From Dichotomicrobium thermohalophilum (GTDB taxonomy: Bacteria > Pseudomonadota > Alphaproteobacteria > Rhizobiales > Rhodomicrobiaceae), in the NCBI RefSeq assembly GCF_003550175.1, contig NZ_QXDF01000001.1, positions 2,070,501 to 2,134,500 of the forward strand: a stretch of 64,000 nucleotides of DNA. The letters run 5' to 3'. The position numbers and the translations under genes are program-made. This document shows, one piece after another, positions 46,028-54,087 of the stretch (within the stretch, counting starts at the first letter, position 1; the number at the start of each line of letters is the position of its first letter). The notes under the pieces are model-generated. The model was given only the letters and a program-made list of their open reading frames with translations, searched no databases and had not been told where the DNA came from.

Positions 46028-46864
46028 TCAGCCCTGCCCTGATCCGCCCGACATAAGGCGCTGCGCCTGTTCACGGATCCGGTCGGGGATCGGCGCCGAC
46101 GCGCGCGCCCGCCGATCGAAATGCACGCCGAACTGCGCCACATCCGCAACGCTCGCGCCGCTCAGCCCATCCGTGACCCGATGCGCGAACCACAGCGAAC
46201 TGCGCCCGAGCTGCACGACGGCGCTTTCCGTCTTCAGCACCGTGCCCGCCTCACGCGGGAGGTCATGCAGCGCGATACGGTAGGCAAAGGTCGCGTAGCC
46301 GATCCTCTCTTCGCGCATGTAGGACGAGGTCATGCCGACGCGGTTCTGGAACTGCACATTGGCATCGGAGGTGTGCAGGATCAGCGCACTCAGATCGAGC
46401 CGGCCCGTCCCGTCGAGATCCTCCGGGCGCACCAGCGTCTGCGCGGTCGTTGACCAGCCGGACAGTGCCGCAAAATCGACGTCACGCCCTGCCTCTTCCT
46501 CAGCCCAGTCGATTGGCGCTTCCGGCCGTGGGCGCGTCACATCACCTTCGAACGCGATTTCGTGCGTCGCAGCGAGATCGTTGGTCTCGGAATTGTAGAG
46601 CCGGTGGCCGATCCGAAGATGCGCCGGGTCATGCGCCAGCACGCCGGATTCGATGTGATAGGCATCACCCGCCGCCAGTTCCTGCTTGAAGGTCGTCCGG
46701 CAGGCCACCGGCCGCAGCGCCGCCACATCGTCCGTGTTGTAGCCGAGCAGACGGAACAAATGCGATTGCGCCGCTGAATACGCCGCGAAATAGAAGCCGG
46801 TCGTGAAATGATCGACCGCGTCGCATTCCCACGGATGCACGATGCTGCGCAGCGTTTCGGGCAT
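46028..46864 (-). CDS. Acyl-CoA thioesterase, double hotdog
   Basis: A 278-residue protein with two 4HBT/hotdog repeats: WECDAVDHFTTGFYFAAY (N-terminal, with the catalytic-type Asp/His) and HTSDANVQFQNRVGMTSSYM plus AYRIALHDLPREAGT in the second half. Thioesterases of this layout hydrolyse acyl-CoAs, often of carnitine- or betaine-linked metabolism. The start at 46864 follows AGAGGAA. Convergent with the membrane-protein gene. Confidence 0.8.
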   Translation of the reverse strand: MPETLRSIVHPWECDAVDHFTTGFYFAAYSAAQSHLFRLLGYNTDDVAALRPVACRTTFKQELAAGDAYHIESGVLAHDPAHLRIGHRLYNSETNDLAATHEIAFEGDVTRPRPEAPIDWAEEEAGRDVDFAALSGWSTTAQTLVRPEDLDGTGRLDLSALILHTSDANVQFQNRVGMTSSYMREERIGYATFAYRIALHDLPREAGTVLKTESAVVQLGRSSLWFAHRVTDGLSGASVADVAQFGVHFDRRARASAPIPDRIREQAQRLMSGGSGQG

Positions 46865-47361
46865 TTCCTCTACTCCAATGGTTCCTGCGCCTGTCCGGCG
46901 TCTGACGGCCATCTGCATACCACAACACGCGCGACGATCTAGCCCCACACGCATGTTTGCCGACGTGGCTCCCGGGGCCCACGCCATTCACGTGAGCTTG
47001 AGCTGTTCGAGAGCGCAAGCCCTGAGGCGTTACCGAAAATTAACGGAGATGATTAGCTGAAATGTCCCGACTTCGCTGGAGTGCAAGCGCGTTCCCCCCC
47101 CCCCCCGCACGCCCCCCGACCCAGACCGAGGTGTTGCCATTTCCGCCTGCTCACGAAAATGCGAGCGTGTGTGAAGTCAAACGATCTTCACAGCTCCGTC
47201 AATTCAAGTAATCGTTCTGTGTTTTGATCCATATTCGGCGCCGTGGTATCCAAAAAATCGAGTGCTGAGGCAAGCGCAAACGCATTGTCTAAGCACTCAT
47301 CGAGCAAAACTTCGTCCACTCTGGACAAGCAAACGCTGAAATCTAGTTAAGGAGACTTGTG
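46865..47361. other. Roughly 500-base intergenic region, AT-richer, with a C13 tract
   Basis: Between the divergent thioesterase and EF-hand genes. It contains an uninterrupted run of 13 C (47094-47106) followed by CCCCCC nine bases later region, and a less GC-rich segment from 47130. A 43-codon minus-strand frame (47188-47319) is noted separately. No RNA gene or strong promoter is evident. Confidence 0.5.
47188..47319 (-). CDS. Possible 43-residue small ORF
   Basis: GTG-initiated frame reading VDEVLLDECLDNAFALASAL then DFLDTTAPNM and ending ELTEL, bounded upstream by an in-frame TAA. Composition is acidic and protein-like, but there is no good ribosome site and no family. It may be a remnant of an older gene. 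Confidence 0.2.
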   Translation of the reverse strand: MDEVLLDECLDNAFALASALDFLDTTAPNMDQNTERLLELTEL

Positions 47362-47619
47362 ATGAAAGCTATCCTGGGTGCTATTGCTGTAACCTTCCTG
47401 ATGTCGACCAGCGCCTTCGCGGGCCCGATGAACTGCGTGGCGGAGATCGGACAACTCGACGCGAATGATGACGGTTTCGTCAGCGCCGAGGAAGCGTCCG
47501 GCGTCAGCGGCGTCATGGCGAATGTGGACATCGACGGCGACGGTCGCATTTCCCCGCAGGAAGCCGTGGTCGTGTGTCAGACCACGGCTCTGAACGACGT
47601 GTTCGAGCCGAAGAACTAA
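47362..47619 (+). CDS. Exported EF-hand protein
   Basis: An 85-residue protein with a signal peptide (cleaved after AFA, near residue 20). It has two EF-hand loops: DANDDGFVSAEE and DIDGDGRISPQE, each with the expected acidic ligands at positions 1, 3, 5 and 12. Two cysteines, one on each side, could form a disulfide in the periplasm. GGAG precedes a GTG-ATG pair; ATG at 47362 is used. Probably a periplasmic calcium-binding protein. Terminator follows. Confidence 0.8.
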   Translation: MKAILGAIAVTFLMSTSAFAGPMNCVAEIGQLDANDDGFVSAEEASGVSGVMANVDIDGDGRISPQEAVVVCQTTALNDVFEPKN

Positions 47620-47647
47620 GTCTTTGACGCTCTACGCCTAGACGTTG

Positions 47648-47691
47648 CCCGGTGGGATCCATGCGGATGCCACCGGGATCACGTCATTTTT
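47648..47691 (+). terminator. Probable terminator after the EF-hand gene
   Basis: Stem CCCGGTGG (47648-47655)/CCACCGGG (47670-47677) extended by GATCC/GGAT pairing, then a T5 run at 47687-47691. The nine-base gap between stem and T run weakens the call. Confidence 0.5.
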
Positions 47692-47811
47692 GCGCGCCTC
47701 AAGATATGAAGCGATTTTTATCACGACTAATTCTCGCCATTGTGATTTGATAATATAAATTATTTAGACAGAATGATTTTATAGAAACAAATTACCGAAG
47801 GAGATATTACC

Positions 47812-48387
47812 ATGAGCGAGCGTGTTACTGGCGTACACCGCCGTGTTTTCTTGACTGGCGCGGCCGCATCGACATTCAGTGTGCTCGGAGGAAGAGCCTT
47901 CGCGCAGGACGCTTCGGATGTCTCGGGCCCCAATCCCAAGCTGGCCGACGCGCGGACGATGTCGGATGTCAAGCCGCGCGAGCCGAACTACCGCTATGAA
48001 ATCCAGCGCACCGAGGCCGAGTGGCGGGAGCGGCTCAGCGACTTCGAGTATTCGATCATGCGCGAAATGGGCACCGAGCCGCAGAAATCCAGCCCGCTCT
48101 GGAACGAGACCCGCGAGGGGCTCTATCGCTGCAAGGGCTGCGACCAGCTTCTCTATTGGTCGGAAACGAAGAAGGTGCTGGATAAGGGCTGGACATTCTT
48201 CCGGCATTCCGAACCGGATGCCGTCCTCACCGGCATTGACGCAACCGACACATTTGGCGACAGCACCCTCTACATGCTCGAAGTGCACTGCCGTCGCTGC
48301 GGGAGCCATCTTGGCCACATCGTGTGGATCAGCAACGAGGTGCTGCACTGCATCAACGGCGCAGCACTGACTTTCGAACTGGCGTGA
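47812..48387 (+). CDS. msrB: Peptide-methionine (R)-S-oxide reductase, Tat-exported
   Basis: A 191-residue MsrB. The N-terminus has a twin-arginine signal (HRRVFLTGAAAS, cleaved near AFA at residue 31). Zinc cysteines are in YRCKGCDQLL and VHCRRCGSHLG; GWTFFRHSEP and the catalytic Cys in LHCINGAALTF follow. It repairs oxidised methionine in periplasmic proteins. AAGGAG precedes the ATG. The Tat route suggests export folded, with zinc already bound. Confidence 0.93.
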   Translation: MSERVTGVHRRVFLTGAAASTFSVLGGRAFAQDASDVSGPNPKLADARTMSDVKPREPNYRYEIQRTEAEWRERLSDFEYSIMREMGTEPQKSSPLWNETREGLYRCKGCDQLLYWSETKKVLDKGWTFFRHSEPDAVLTGIDATDTFGDSTLYMLEVHCRRCGSHLGHIVWISNEVLHCINGAALTFELA

Positions 48388-48428
48388 GCACGGTCGAACC
48401 GCTCAACTGTCGTATTGCTTCAGAAAAC

Positions 48429-48459
48429 ACATGAGCCGGTGAGCGTTACCGGCTCATGT
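48429..48459. terminator. Bidirectional terminator between msrB and the DUF1289 gene
   Basis: A perfect 12-base stem ACATGAGCCGGT (48429-48440)/ACCGGCTCATGT (48448-48459) with a seven-base loop. T-tracts are on both sides (TTT on plus, TTTT on minus). It sits between convergent genes. Confidence 0.8.
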
Positions 48460-48486
48460 TTCGCCTTCAAGTCGGATCCCCGGAGC

Positions 48487-48708
48487 CTACCGCTCAACGC
48501 CGAGCACGGCCCACCGCTCCGGCAGGGCGTCGAGCACGGCCTGGCGCTCGTCATCGCTCATGCCGGCCCAGCCGCCAATCTCCACGCCGGTGCGCGCGCA
48601 GCCCAGGCAATAGCCCGAAGCGGCGTCAAGCTGACAGATGCCGACACACGGGCTCGTCGCCCGCGCGGCCTCCAGATTCGTCTGTTTCATTTCAGACTTG
48701 TTCGCCAA
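48487..48708 (-). CDS. DUF1289 small Cys protein
   Basis: A 73-residue protein with the DUF1289 pattern SPCVGICQLD...YCLGCARTGVEIGGW and four cysteines that may bind an Fe-S cluster or zinc. The family is common in Proteobacteria and of unknown role. 48 bases downstream of the BHMT gene on the same strand, so possibly cotranscribed. Confidence 0.88.
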   Translation of the reverse strand: MANKSEMKQTNLEAARATSPCVGICQLDAASGYCLGCARTGVEIGGWAGMSDDERQAVLDALPERWAVLGVER

Positions 48709-48756
48709 CCGTTTCGCATGACGCGGCCCGCCAAGCGCAGCCGGACCGCTTCCGTT

Positions 48757-49803
48757 TCACGCGCGCTCGCCCAGCGCCCGAATATGCTCGGGCAGCCGCT
48801 CGTTCGAGCCATACATGAAGTGATTCTCCATGCGCTCGGAATAGCGGCTTGCCTCCGGCGTCCGGCCCACGGCTTCGGCGACCTCGCGGATGTGGATGGG
48901 CGCGGCGCCGCAGCACACACCGAGATAGCGCACGCCGATGTCGAACGCCTGTTTCGCGAACGCGCCGATCTCGTACCGGTTGCAGTATAGCGGATCGAGC
49001 GCCGTCGGGAAGGGGCGGCCATGCGGCGCGGGACAGGCGCAGTGCGAGTCCGTGAGGCTGAAGAAGGTCGGCTCGGCGTCGCTCGTGCGGTACGGCACCG
49101 GCAGTGCGCCGACATGGCAGGTCACCGCCGCGCGGATTTCACGCAGCCAGGGCAGCATCGTGTCCGGGCCGCGGAAGCAGTTCATGCCGACGACATCCGC
49201 GCCGCGCTGCTCCAGCTCCTGCGCCGTCTCGACGATGCCGTAGCCATCAGACATCGCGTTGCCCGCCATCGGCGCAAGCGTGATGACCGTGGGCAGGCCG
49301 GTCGCCTTGGCGACCTCCAGTGCGGCGAACGCCTCGCCGGCGTAATAGAACGTCTCGCCGATGATGATGTCCGCGCCTTCGTCAACGGCCCAGCCAACCA
49401 TCTCCTCGAACATGCCGCGTACTTCGGCCTGCGCCTGCGCGTCGTCGGGCGACCAGATGTTCGTGTTGGAGATGTTGCCCGCCATCAGGTTGCCGGGCTT
49501 GTCGTCGGCGACCTTCCTGGCGATCCGCAGAGCCGAGCGGTTCAGCGGCTCCAGCAGCTCTTCCTTGCCGATCACGCGCATCTTCTCGCGGTGGCCGTTA
49601 TAGGTGAACGCCTCCACGATATCCGAGCCAGCATGCTGGAAGTCGCGGTGCAGCGTCTCCAGCGCCTCCGGGTGCTCCAGCGCGACCTCGGGCACGAACT
49701 CGCCCGCGGACAGATAACCGCGGCGCTCAAGCTCGAACAGGAAGCCTTCGGCGCAGATCACCGGCCCCTGATCCAGCCGGTCCACCAGCACATTCTTTGA
49801 CAT
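48757..49803 (-). CDS. Betaine-homocysteine S-methyltransferase-like enzyme
   Basis: A 348-residue zinc-dependent homocysteine methyltransferase. Zinc ligands are Cys209 (GMNCFRG) and the pair Cys297-Cys298 (GVCCGAAP). The fold start CAEGFLFELERRGYLSAGEFVPE matches betaine-using bacterial members more than MetH or MmuM. It would make methionine from homocysteine with a betaine (or dimethylsulfonio compound) as methyl donor. An apparent SAH riboswitch precedes it, and betaine uptake and PmtA-type methylation in the same window fit the cycle. Confidence 0.85.
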   Translation of the reverse strand: MSKNVLVDRLDQGPVICAEGFLFELERRGYLSAGEFVPEVALEHPEALETLHRDFQHAGSDIVEAFTYNGHREKMRVIGKEELLEPLNRSALRIARKVADDKPGNLMAGNISNTNIWSPDDAQAQAEVRGMFEEMVGWAVDEGADIIIGETFYYAGEAFAALEVAKATGLPTVITLAPMAGNAMSDGYGIVETAQELEQRGADVVGMNCFRGPDTMLPWLREIRAAVTCHVGALPVPYRTSDAEPTFFSLTDSHCACPAPHGRPFPTALDPLYCNRYEIGAFAKQAFDIGVRYLGVCCGAAPIHIREVAEAVGRTPEASRYSERMENHFMYGSNERLPEHIRALGERA

Positions 49804-49828
49804 GGCCTTTCATCCTTCAAAGCGTTGC

Positions 49829-49895
49829 ACGGGCGAACGTCGTTGATTTGGCTGAGCCTGACGAAACAGGGTTCGACGCAACGTTCCTCAGCGGT
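49829..49895 (-). promoter_or_regulatory. S-adenosylhomocysteine riboswitch candidate
   Basis: In the minus-strand leader, GCTGAGGAACGTTGCGTC (49892 downward) is followed by a short hairpin (CGAA/TTCG), then TCAGGCTCAGC and CAACGACGTTCGC (49845-49833). This is the order and wording of the SAH riboswitch: P1 GCTGAG/CTCAGC, conserved GAGG and CAGGCTC, and the pseudoknot GAACG..TTG with CAA..CGTTC. It ends 30 bases before the BHMT ATG. SAH switches usually turn on methyl-cycle genes when SAH rises. Confidence 0.8.
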
Positions 49896-50023
49896 TCCGC
49901 CCGCATGCGCGGCGCGAAACCGGGTTACTCTGCCCTGAATGCGTGAAATCGCGCCCGTTCAATAACGACGCGCTGGCGTGGATGTGCGTCCCGGCGGACG
50001 CTGCGTCAAGCGGGCTTCCGCAG

Positions 50024-51367
50024 TCACCGGGACGGCTGCTCAGGCCAGCGCGCGTGGTATTCGTCAATGACGTAAGCGTGCGCGTGTTCCAGCCCGCGCG
50101 CGGTGGCCCGCGCGTCGCGGACATGCGGATGATCGGCCGGCAGGTCATCATGGACGTGCTCCAGCACCTCGGGGTCGGACCGCGGCCAGGACAGCATCGC
50201 TAGCGCCGCGCCCGCCCCGCCGAGCACCGCAAGGACACCGGCCGTGACCGACAAGCCGAACGCGCCGCCCAGCCAACCCGCCATCGGATAGGTGAGCAGC
50301 CAGCAGGCGTGCGACAGCGCGAACTGCGCGGCGAACAGGGCCGGACGGTCTTCCTTGTGCGCGGAGCGGCGGAGCAGCCGGCCCGCCGGGGTCAGCACGC
50401 CGGAATAGGCGACCCCGAGCACGAACCAGATGACAAGGAAGCTCCACCAGCCGGCGCCCTGCCCTATTGGCGAGACGCTAAGCGCCGCCAGCCCGGCGAC
50501 GAGGCCCGCGCCGCCCGCAAGCATGACGCGGCGATCGCTCGCCCTCTCCAGCAAGCGCGGCAGCGCGAGCGCCCCGATCATCGAGCCGCCGCCGAACACC
50601 GCCAGCGCGATGGCCACATCGCTTTCGCCCAGGCCGAAGACACTGCGCACATAGACGACGGTGTTGACGATCACCATCGCCCCGCCCGCCGCCGCGGCCA
50701 GGTTGAGCGCGAGCAGGCCGCGCAGCCGCGGCGTTTTCAGGTAATTGCGGATGCCCTTGGTCGCGCGCTGGAAAAAGCTGGCCTGTGCGGTCGCCGTCAC
50801 CACTGGGAGCGCCACCGAGAGCACAAGCGCGGCGGACAGCGCGAAGCCAATCGCCGTCGTCGCGAACAGCCAGTGAAAGCTGATGAGCGCCAGCAGCGCG
50901 GCGGCGAGCGCCGGGCTGAGCAGGTTTTCCAGATCATAAGCCAGCCGCGAGAGCGACAGTGCCCGCGTGTAGTCTGCCTCGTCGGGGAGGATGTCCGGAA
51001 TCGTCGCCTGGAAGGCCGGCGTGAAGGATGCCGACGCCGACTGCAGCAGGAAGATCAGCACATAGACCTGCCAGACCTGATCGACGAAGGCGAGCATCAG
51101 CACGATGACGCCGCGGATAACGTCGAGCGACACGAGGAACCCCCGGCGCGGCAACTTCTCGGCAAGCGCCCCGGCGAAGGGCGACACGCCGACATAGGCG
51201 ATCATCTTGATGGCAAGCGCCGTACCCAGCACGAAGCCGGCCTGCTCCCCCGCGAGGTCATAGGCCAGCAGGCTGAGCGCGACCGTTGCGAGGCCCGTGC
51301 CGAGCAGCGCGATGACCTGGGCGGCGAAAAGATGGCGGAAGGTGCGATTCTTCAGAATGTCCAGCAT
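50024..51367 (-). CDS. MFS transporter
   Basis: A 447-residue major facilitator with 12 helices, resembling MFS proteins of the enterobactin-exporter/multidrug type. The cytoplasmic loop between helices 2 and 3 reads FAGALAEKLPRRGFLVSLD. The C-terminal tail is His- and Asp-rich (VHDDLPADHPHVRDARA, AHAYVIDEYHARWP), about 45 residues, and could bind metal; I have not seen this as a family trait. Substrate unknown. Confidence 0.85.
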   Translation of the reverse strand: MLDILKNRTFRHLFAAQVIALLGTGLATVALSLLAYDLAGEQAGFVLGTALAIKMIAYVGVSPFAGALAEKLPRRGFLVSLDVIRGVIVLMLAFVDQVWQVYVLIFLLQSASASFTPAFQATIPDILPDEADYTRALSLSRLAYDLENLLSPALAAALLALISFHWLFATTAIGFALSAALVLSVALPVVTATAQASFFQRATKGIRNYLKTPRLRGLLALNLAAAAGGAMVIVNTVVYVRSVFGLGESDVAIALAVFGGGSMIGALALPRLLERASDRRVMLAGGAGLVAGLAALSVSPIGQGAGWWSFLVIWFVLGVAYSGVLTPAGRLLRRSAHKEDRPALFAAQFALSHACWLLTYPMAGWLGGAFGLSVTAGVLAVLGGAGAALAMLSWPRSDPEVLEHVHDDLPADHPHVRDARATARGLEHAHAYVIDEYHARWPEQPSR

Positions 51368-51499
51368 GGGCCTAACCTAACGCCTTGCGCGGGCGAGGAA
51401 AGCCCCGCCACGCCGCCTTGTCTTTGGCATGATTTCCCGGCATGTAGTCCGGCCCACGCGACCGAGCGTGTTTTTCGATCAGTCTGGGACGATTCCCCA

Positions 51500-51610
51500 T
51501 TCGTCGTTGCCGGACTTGCCTGTGCTCGGGCCTGATCCGAGTAATCCGGCAATCCGGCTTAAAGGCTTGCCGCGGTTATGGGTGCCCGTGTCAAGCACGG
51601 GGATGACGTG
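51500..51610. repeat. Nested palindromic intergenic element
   Basis: Three dyads stand in a row: TTGCCGGA (51507-51514)/TCCGGCAA (51545-51552) enclosing CTCGG/CCGAG (51525-51541), then CCCGTG-N5-CACGGG (51585-51601). The wording (GTGTCAAGCACGGGGATGAC) is like the extragenic palindromes scattered in many proteobacterial genomes. Only one copy was noticed in this window. Confidence 0.45.
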
Positions 51611-51666
51611 TTTTGTTCTGATCGAAAATTGCGCCAGCGCGGCAGGCGCTTGGCAGAGGATGGCAC

Positions 51667-52365
51667 ATGAAAACGATCGGCCTGATCGGCGGCATGAGCT
51701 GGGAGAGCACCGCCGTCTATTACCGGCTGCTGAACCAGATGGCGCGCGAGCGGCTCGGCGGGCTGCATTCAGCGCAGCTCCTGTTGTGGTCCTTCGACTT
51801 CGCGCAGATCGAGGCGTTGCAGGCCGCGGGCGACTGGGCGGCGGCGACCGAGGCAATGGTCGCGGCGGCGCGGCGGCTGGAGCGCGGCGGGGCGGACGGC
51901 CTCGTCATCTGCACCAACACCATGCACAAGATGGCGGGCGAGGTGCAGGCGGCGGTGAGCATTCCGCTCATCCATATCGGCGACGCGACGGCCAGGGCGA
52001 TCCACGAGGCCGGGGCGCGGAAGCCCCTGTTGCTGGCGACGCGCTACACGATGGAGCAGGATTTCTACAAGGGCTTCCTGCGCGACCGGCACGGGATCGA
52101 CGTGGCGGTGCCGGACGAGGCGGGGCGCACGGTCGTGCACGACATCATCTACAACGAGTTGTGCCAGGGTGTCGTGAAGCCGGAGTCCAAGCGGGCCTAT
52201 CTGGATGTGATCGCGCGGGCGCAGTCGGACGGGATCGACGGCGTAATCTTCGGCTGCACGGAGGTCGGGCTGCTTCTCTCACCACAAGATCTGGACTTGC
52301 CGGCCTTCGACACGACCGCATTGCACGCGCGCGCCGCGCTGGACTTCGCGCTGTCCGGGGACTGA
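51667..52365 (+). CDS. Aspartate/glutamate racemase-family protein
   Basis: A 232-residue two-domain racemase. It starts MKTIGLIGGMSWEST and has the catalytic cysteines in ICTNTMHKM (about residue 83) and FGCTEVGLL (about residue 198). Members racemise aspartate or other amino acids without cofactor. It stands alone between a palindromic element and a small secreted-protein gene on the other strand. Confidence 0.9.
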   Translation: MKTIGLIGGMSWESTAVYYRLLNQMARERLGGLHSAQLLLWSFDFAQIEALQAAGDWAAATEAMVAAARRLERGGADGLVICTNTMHKMAGEVQAAVSIPLIHIGDATARAIHEAGARKPLLLATRYTMEQDFYKGFLRDRHGIDVAVPDEAGRTVVHDIIYNELCQGVVKPESKRAYLDVIARAQSDGIDGVIFGCTEVGLLLSPQDLDLPAFDTTALHARAALDFALSGD

Positions 52366-52417
52366 ACAGGGCGGTGTGTCCGCGCAAGCCGGACACACCT
52401 TTTCTGAACGGTTGCCG

Positions 52418-52708
52418 TCACTCCTGCGTCAGAAAGGCCCCATCCGAGATTTCGACGACTTCATCTCCGTCGAACACTTCGATGTCGCCGTTCTCCATCT
52501 CGATGGTACAGGCTTGCTCGCAGATCCTGACGGTCCCGCCTGCGGGAATCACGACACGTCTTGTCTCGACGTCGCCCTGGCCTTCCAGAACCCTCAGCCT
52601 GTGCTCGGTCGAATCCCGGTTGGTCACCGTGAGCGCGTGAACCTCGGCCGCCGCAAAAACTGCCAGACTTGCGGTTGTCACGACGGCCAACGACTTGCGC
52701 ACTGGCAT
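52418..52708 (-). CDS. Small secreted protein, unknown
   Basis: A 96-residue protein with a signal peptide (cleaved after VHA, near 25) and a beta-rich acidic mature part with two cysteines (ICEQACTIE) that could form a loop disulfide. No family recognised. Cotranscribed at a distance of 40 bases with a short Lys/Gln-rich gene upstream. Confidence 0.7.
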   Translation of the reverse strand: MPVRKSLAVVTTASLAVFAAAEVHALTVTNRDSTEHRLRVLEGQGDVETRRVVIPAGGTVRICEQACTIEMENGDIEVFDGDEVVEISDGAFLTQE

Positions 52709-52748
52709 GTCACGCTCCCTTGCTCATGCTGTTGCGATTTCCGCCGGC

Positions 52749-52886
52749 TTACTTCTGGCCGCGCGACCCCTGCTCGCCCTCAGCCTGCTTCGACTGAGCG
52801 GCCTGCTCGGGTTTGGGCTCGGTACCAGCCTGCGCCTTTTTCTGTTTCGGCGATTTGTTTGTGCCGCCCGACTTGCTCTGCTTCAT
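52749..52886 (-). CDS. 45-residue Lys/Gln/Gly-rich protein
   Basis: A short disordered-looking polypeptide, MKQSKSGGTNKSPKQKKAQA and so on, ending EGEQGSRGQK. GGAGG lies eight bases before the ATG at 52886; upstream extension adds an unlikely start. Such peptides are often stress- or nucleic-acid-associated. Function unknown. Confidence 0.55.
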   Translation of the reverse strand: MKQSKSGGTNKSPKQKKAQAGTEPKPEQAAQSKQAEGEQGSRGQK

Positions 52887-53101
52887 CTCTTGATCCTCCA
52901 AAACATCGCTTAAGAGACGACTGCAGAGATCGCTGAGCACTGCGGCGGCATCAAGATGCCATGATGGCTTTATTGGGACGTGGTATAATATTGGTGAATG
53001 GGTGTTGCGCGGGGTGCCGAAGGGGAACGGCTGGCGCGAATAGTGGATAAGATGTTCAGCGTTGCGATTCAGGCAGTCTGGATGAGAATCTGAATACCGG
53101 A

Positions 53102-53178
53102 TGGTAGCGGAGGAGGGACTTGAACCCCCGACACGCGGATTATGATTCCGCTGCTCTAACCAGCTGAGCTACTCCGCC
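53102..53178 (-). tRNA. tRNA-Met (CAT), elongator
   Basis: A 77-base tRNA with encoded CCA. The acceptor GGCGGAG pairs with CTCCGCT (G-U at the first pair). The D arm GCTCAGCTGG is standard. The anticodon stem GCGGA/TCCGC frames the loop ATCATAA with anticodon CAT. The T arm is GGGGGTTCAAGTCCC. The first pair and the full D-stem point to the elongator form, not initiator tRNA. Confidence 0.95.
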
Positions 53179-53311
53179 CCAAAGTCGCGCCCGGACCCAA
53201 TGCGCCGGCAGTCAAGCGGCCAATCCGCTGCACGAGGAAAGCGATAACAATCGTATAAGAACGCCGCCGCGACCCGTCAAGTCGGGACACGCCCCGCATT
53301 CACGCCGGCGT

Positions 53312-53959
53312 TCAGCCTTGCGCAGCCGGGCGCTCAGGCCGCTTGTTGAAACGCAGCATCGAAAACAGTCCCATCGGCCACATCGGGGTCTGCTCCTGCA
53401 GCGCCAGTTCGGGGCAGACCATCACCCGCTCGGTCTCGAACACCGGATGCCAGCCCAGCGTCTCGGCCAGCGGCGCCATCTTGTGCTCGACCCAGCCGCG
53501 CAGCCCGTGCTCCTGGCTGAAATGATTTACGAGGATCACCTCGCCGCCCGGCGCGCAGACGCGGGCCAGCTCGCGCATCACCGCCACCGGATCGGGCACG
53601 ACCGTCATCACATACATCGCCACGACCGTGTCGAAGGCGCCATCGGCAAAGCCAAGCCCCGCGGCGTCCATCTGCGCCAGCCCGAGGACATGATCGAGCC
53701 GACGCGCGCGCGTCTGCGCCTTGGCCAGCATTTCCGGCGAGATGTCGAGCCCGACAACCTTCAGATGCGGCTTGTAAGCGGGCAGCGAAAGCCCGGTCCC
53801 GACGCCCACCTCCAGCACGCGGCCTTCCCGCGTGTTGATGTAGCTGACCGCGCGCCGCCGCCCGACGGCGGCGACCCGGCCAAAGGTGTGATCGTAGACC
53901 GGCGCCCAGCGGCGGTAGGCCTTGCGCACAGCTTCGTTGTCGAGCGTCGGTGTGGACAT
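53312..53959 (-). CDS. Class I SAM methyltransferase, PmtA-like phosphatidylethanolamine N-methyltransferase
   Basis: A 215-residue SAM-dependent enzyme with motif I VLEVGVGTGLSLP, the acidic GLDISPEML and the region FDTVVAMYVMTVVPDP. The layout and amphipathic start (AYRRWAPVYDHTFG) match alphaproteobacterial PmtA, which methylates phosphatidylethanolamine stepwise to phosphatidylcholine and so consumes SAM. A quinone or sterol methyltransferase remains possible. Divergent from the GT2 gene. Confidence 0.8.
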   Translation of the reverse strand: MSTPTLDNEAVRKAYRRWAPVYDHTFGRVAAVGRRRAVSYINTREGRVLEVGVGTGLSLPAYKPHLKVVGLDISPEMLAKAQTRARRLDHVLGLAQMDAAGLGFADGAFDTVVAMYVMTVVPDPVAVMRELARVCAPGGEVILVNHFSQEHGLRGWVEHKMAPLAETLGWHPVFETERVMVCPELALQEQTPMWPMGLFSMLRFNKRPERPAAQG

Positions 53960-54087
53960 CTTGACCCCGTGATGGCTTTCGACAGCCGCCTTTTAAGCCA
54001 CGCCACGGTTTCGCTCCAGTCCTTTCGTCTTTATAAGCGGCATTGGGGCCAAAACGCGCCGCGCGCGCCATAACAACCCGGCGACAC

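Noticed and set aside
53102-53178. Integration site of a genomic island at tRNA-Met
   Set aside because: No integrase, no direct repeat of the tRNA end and no change in gene character on either side.
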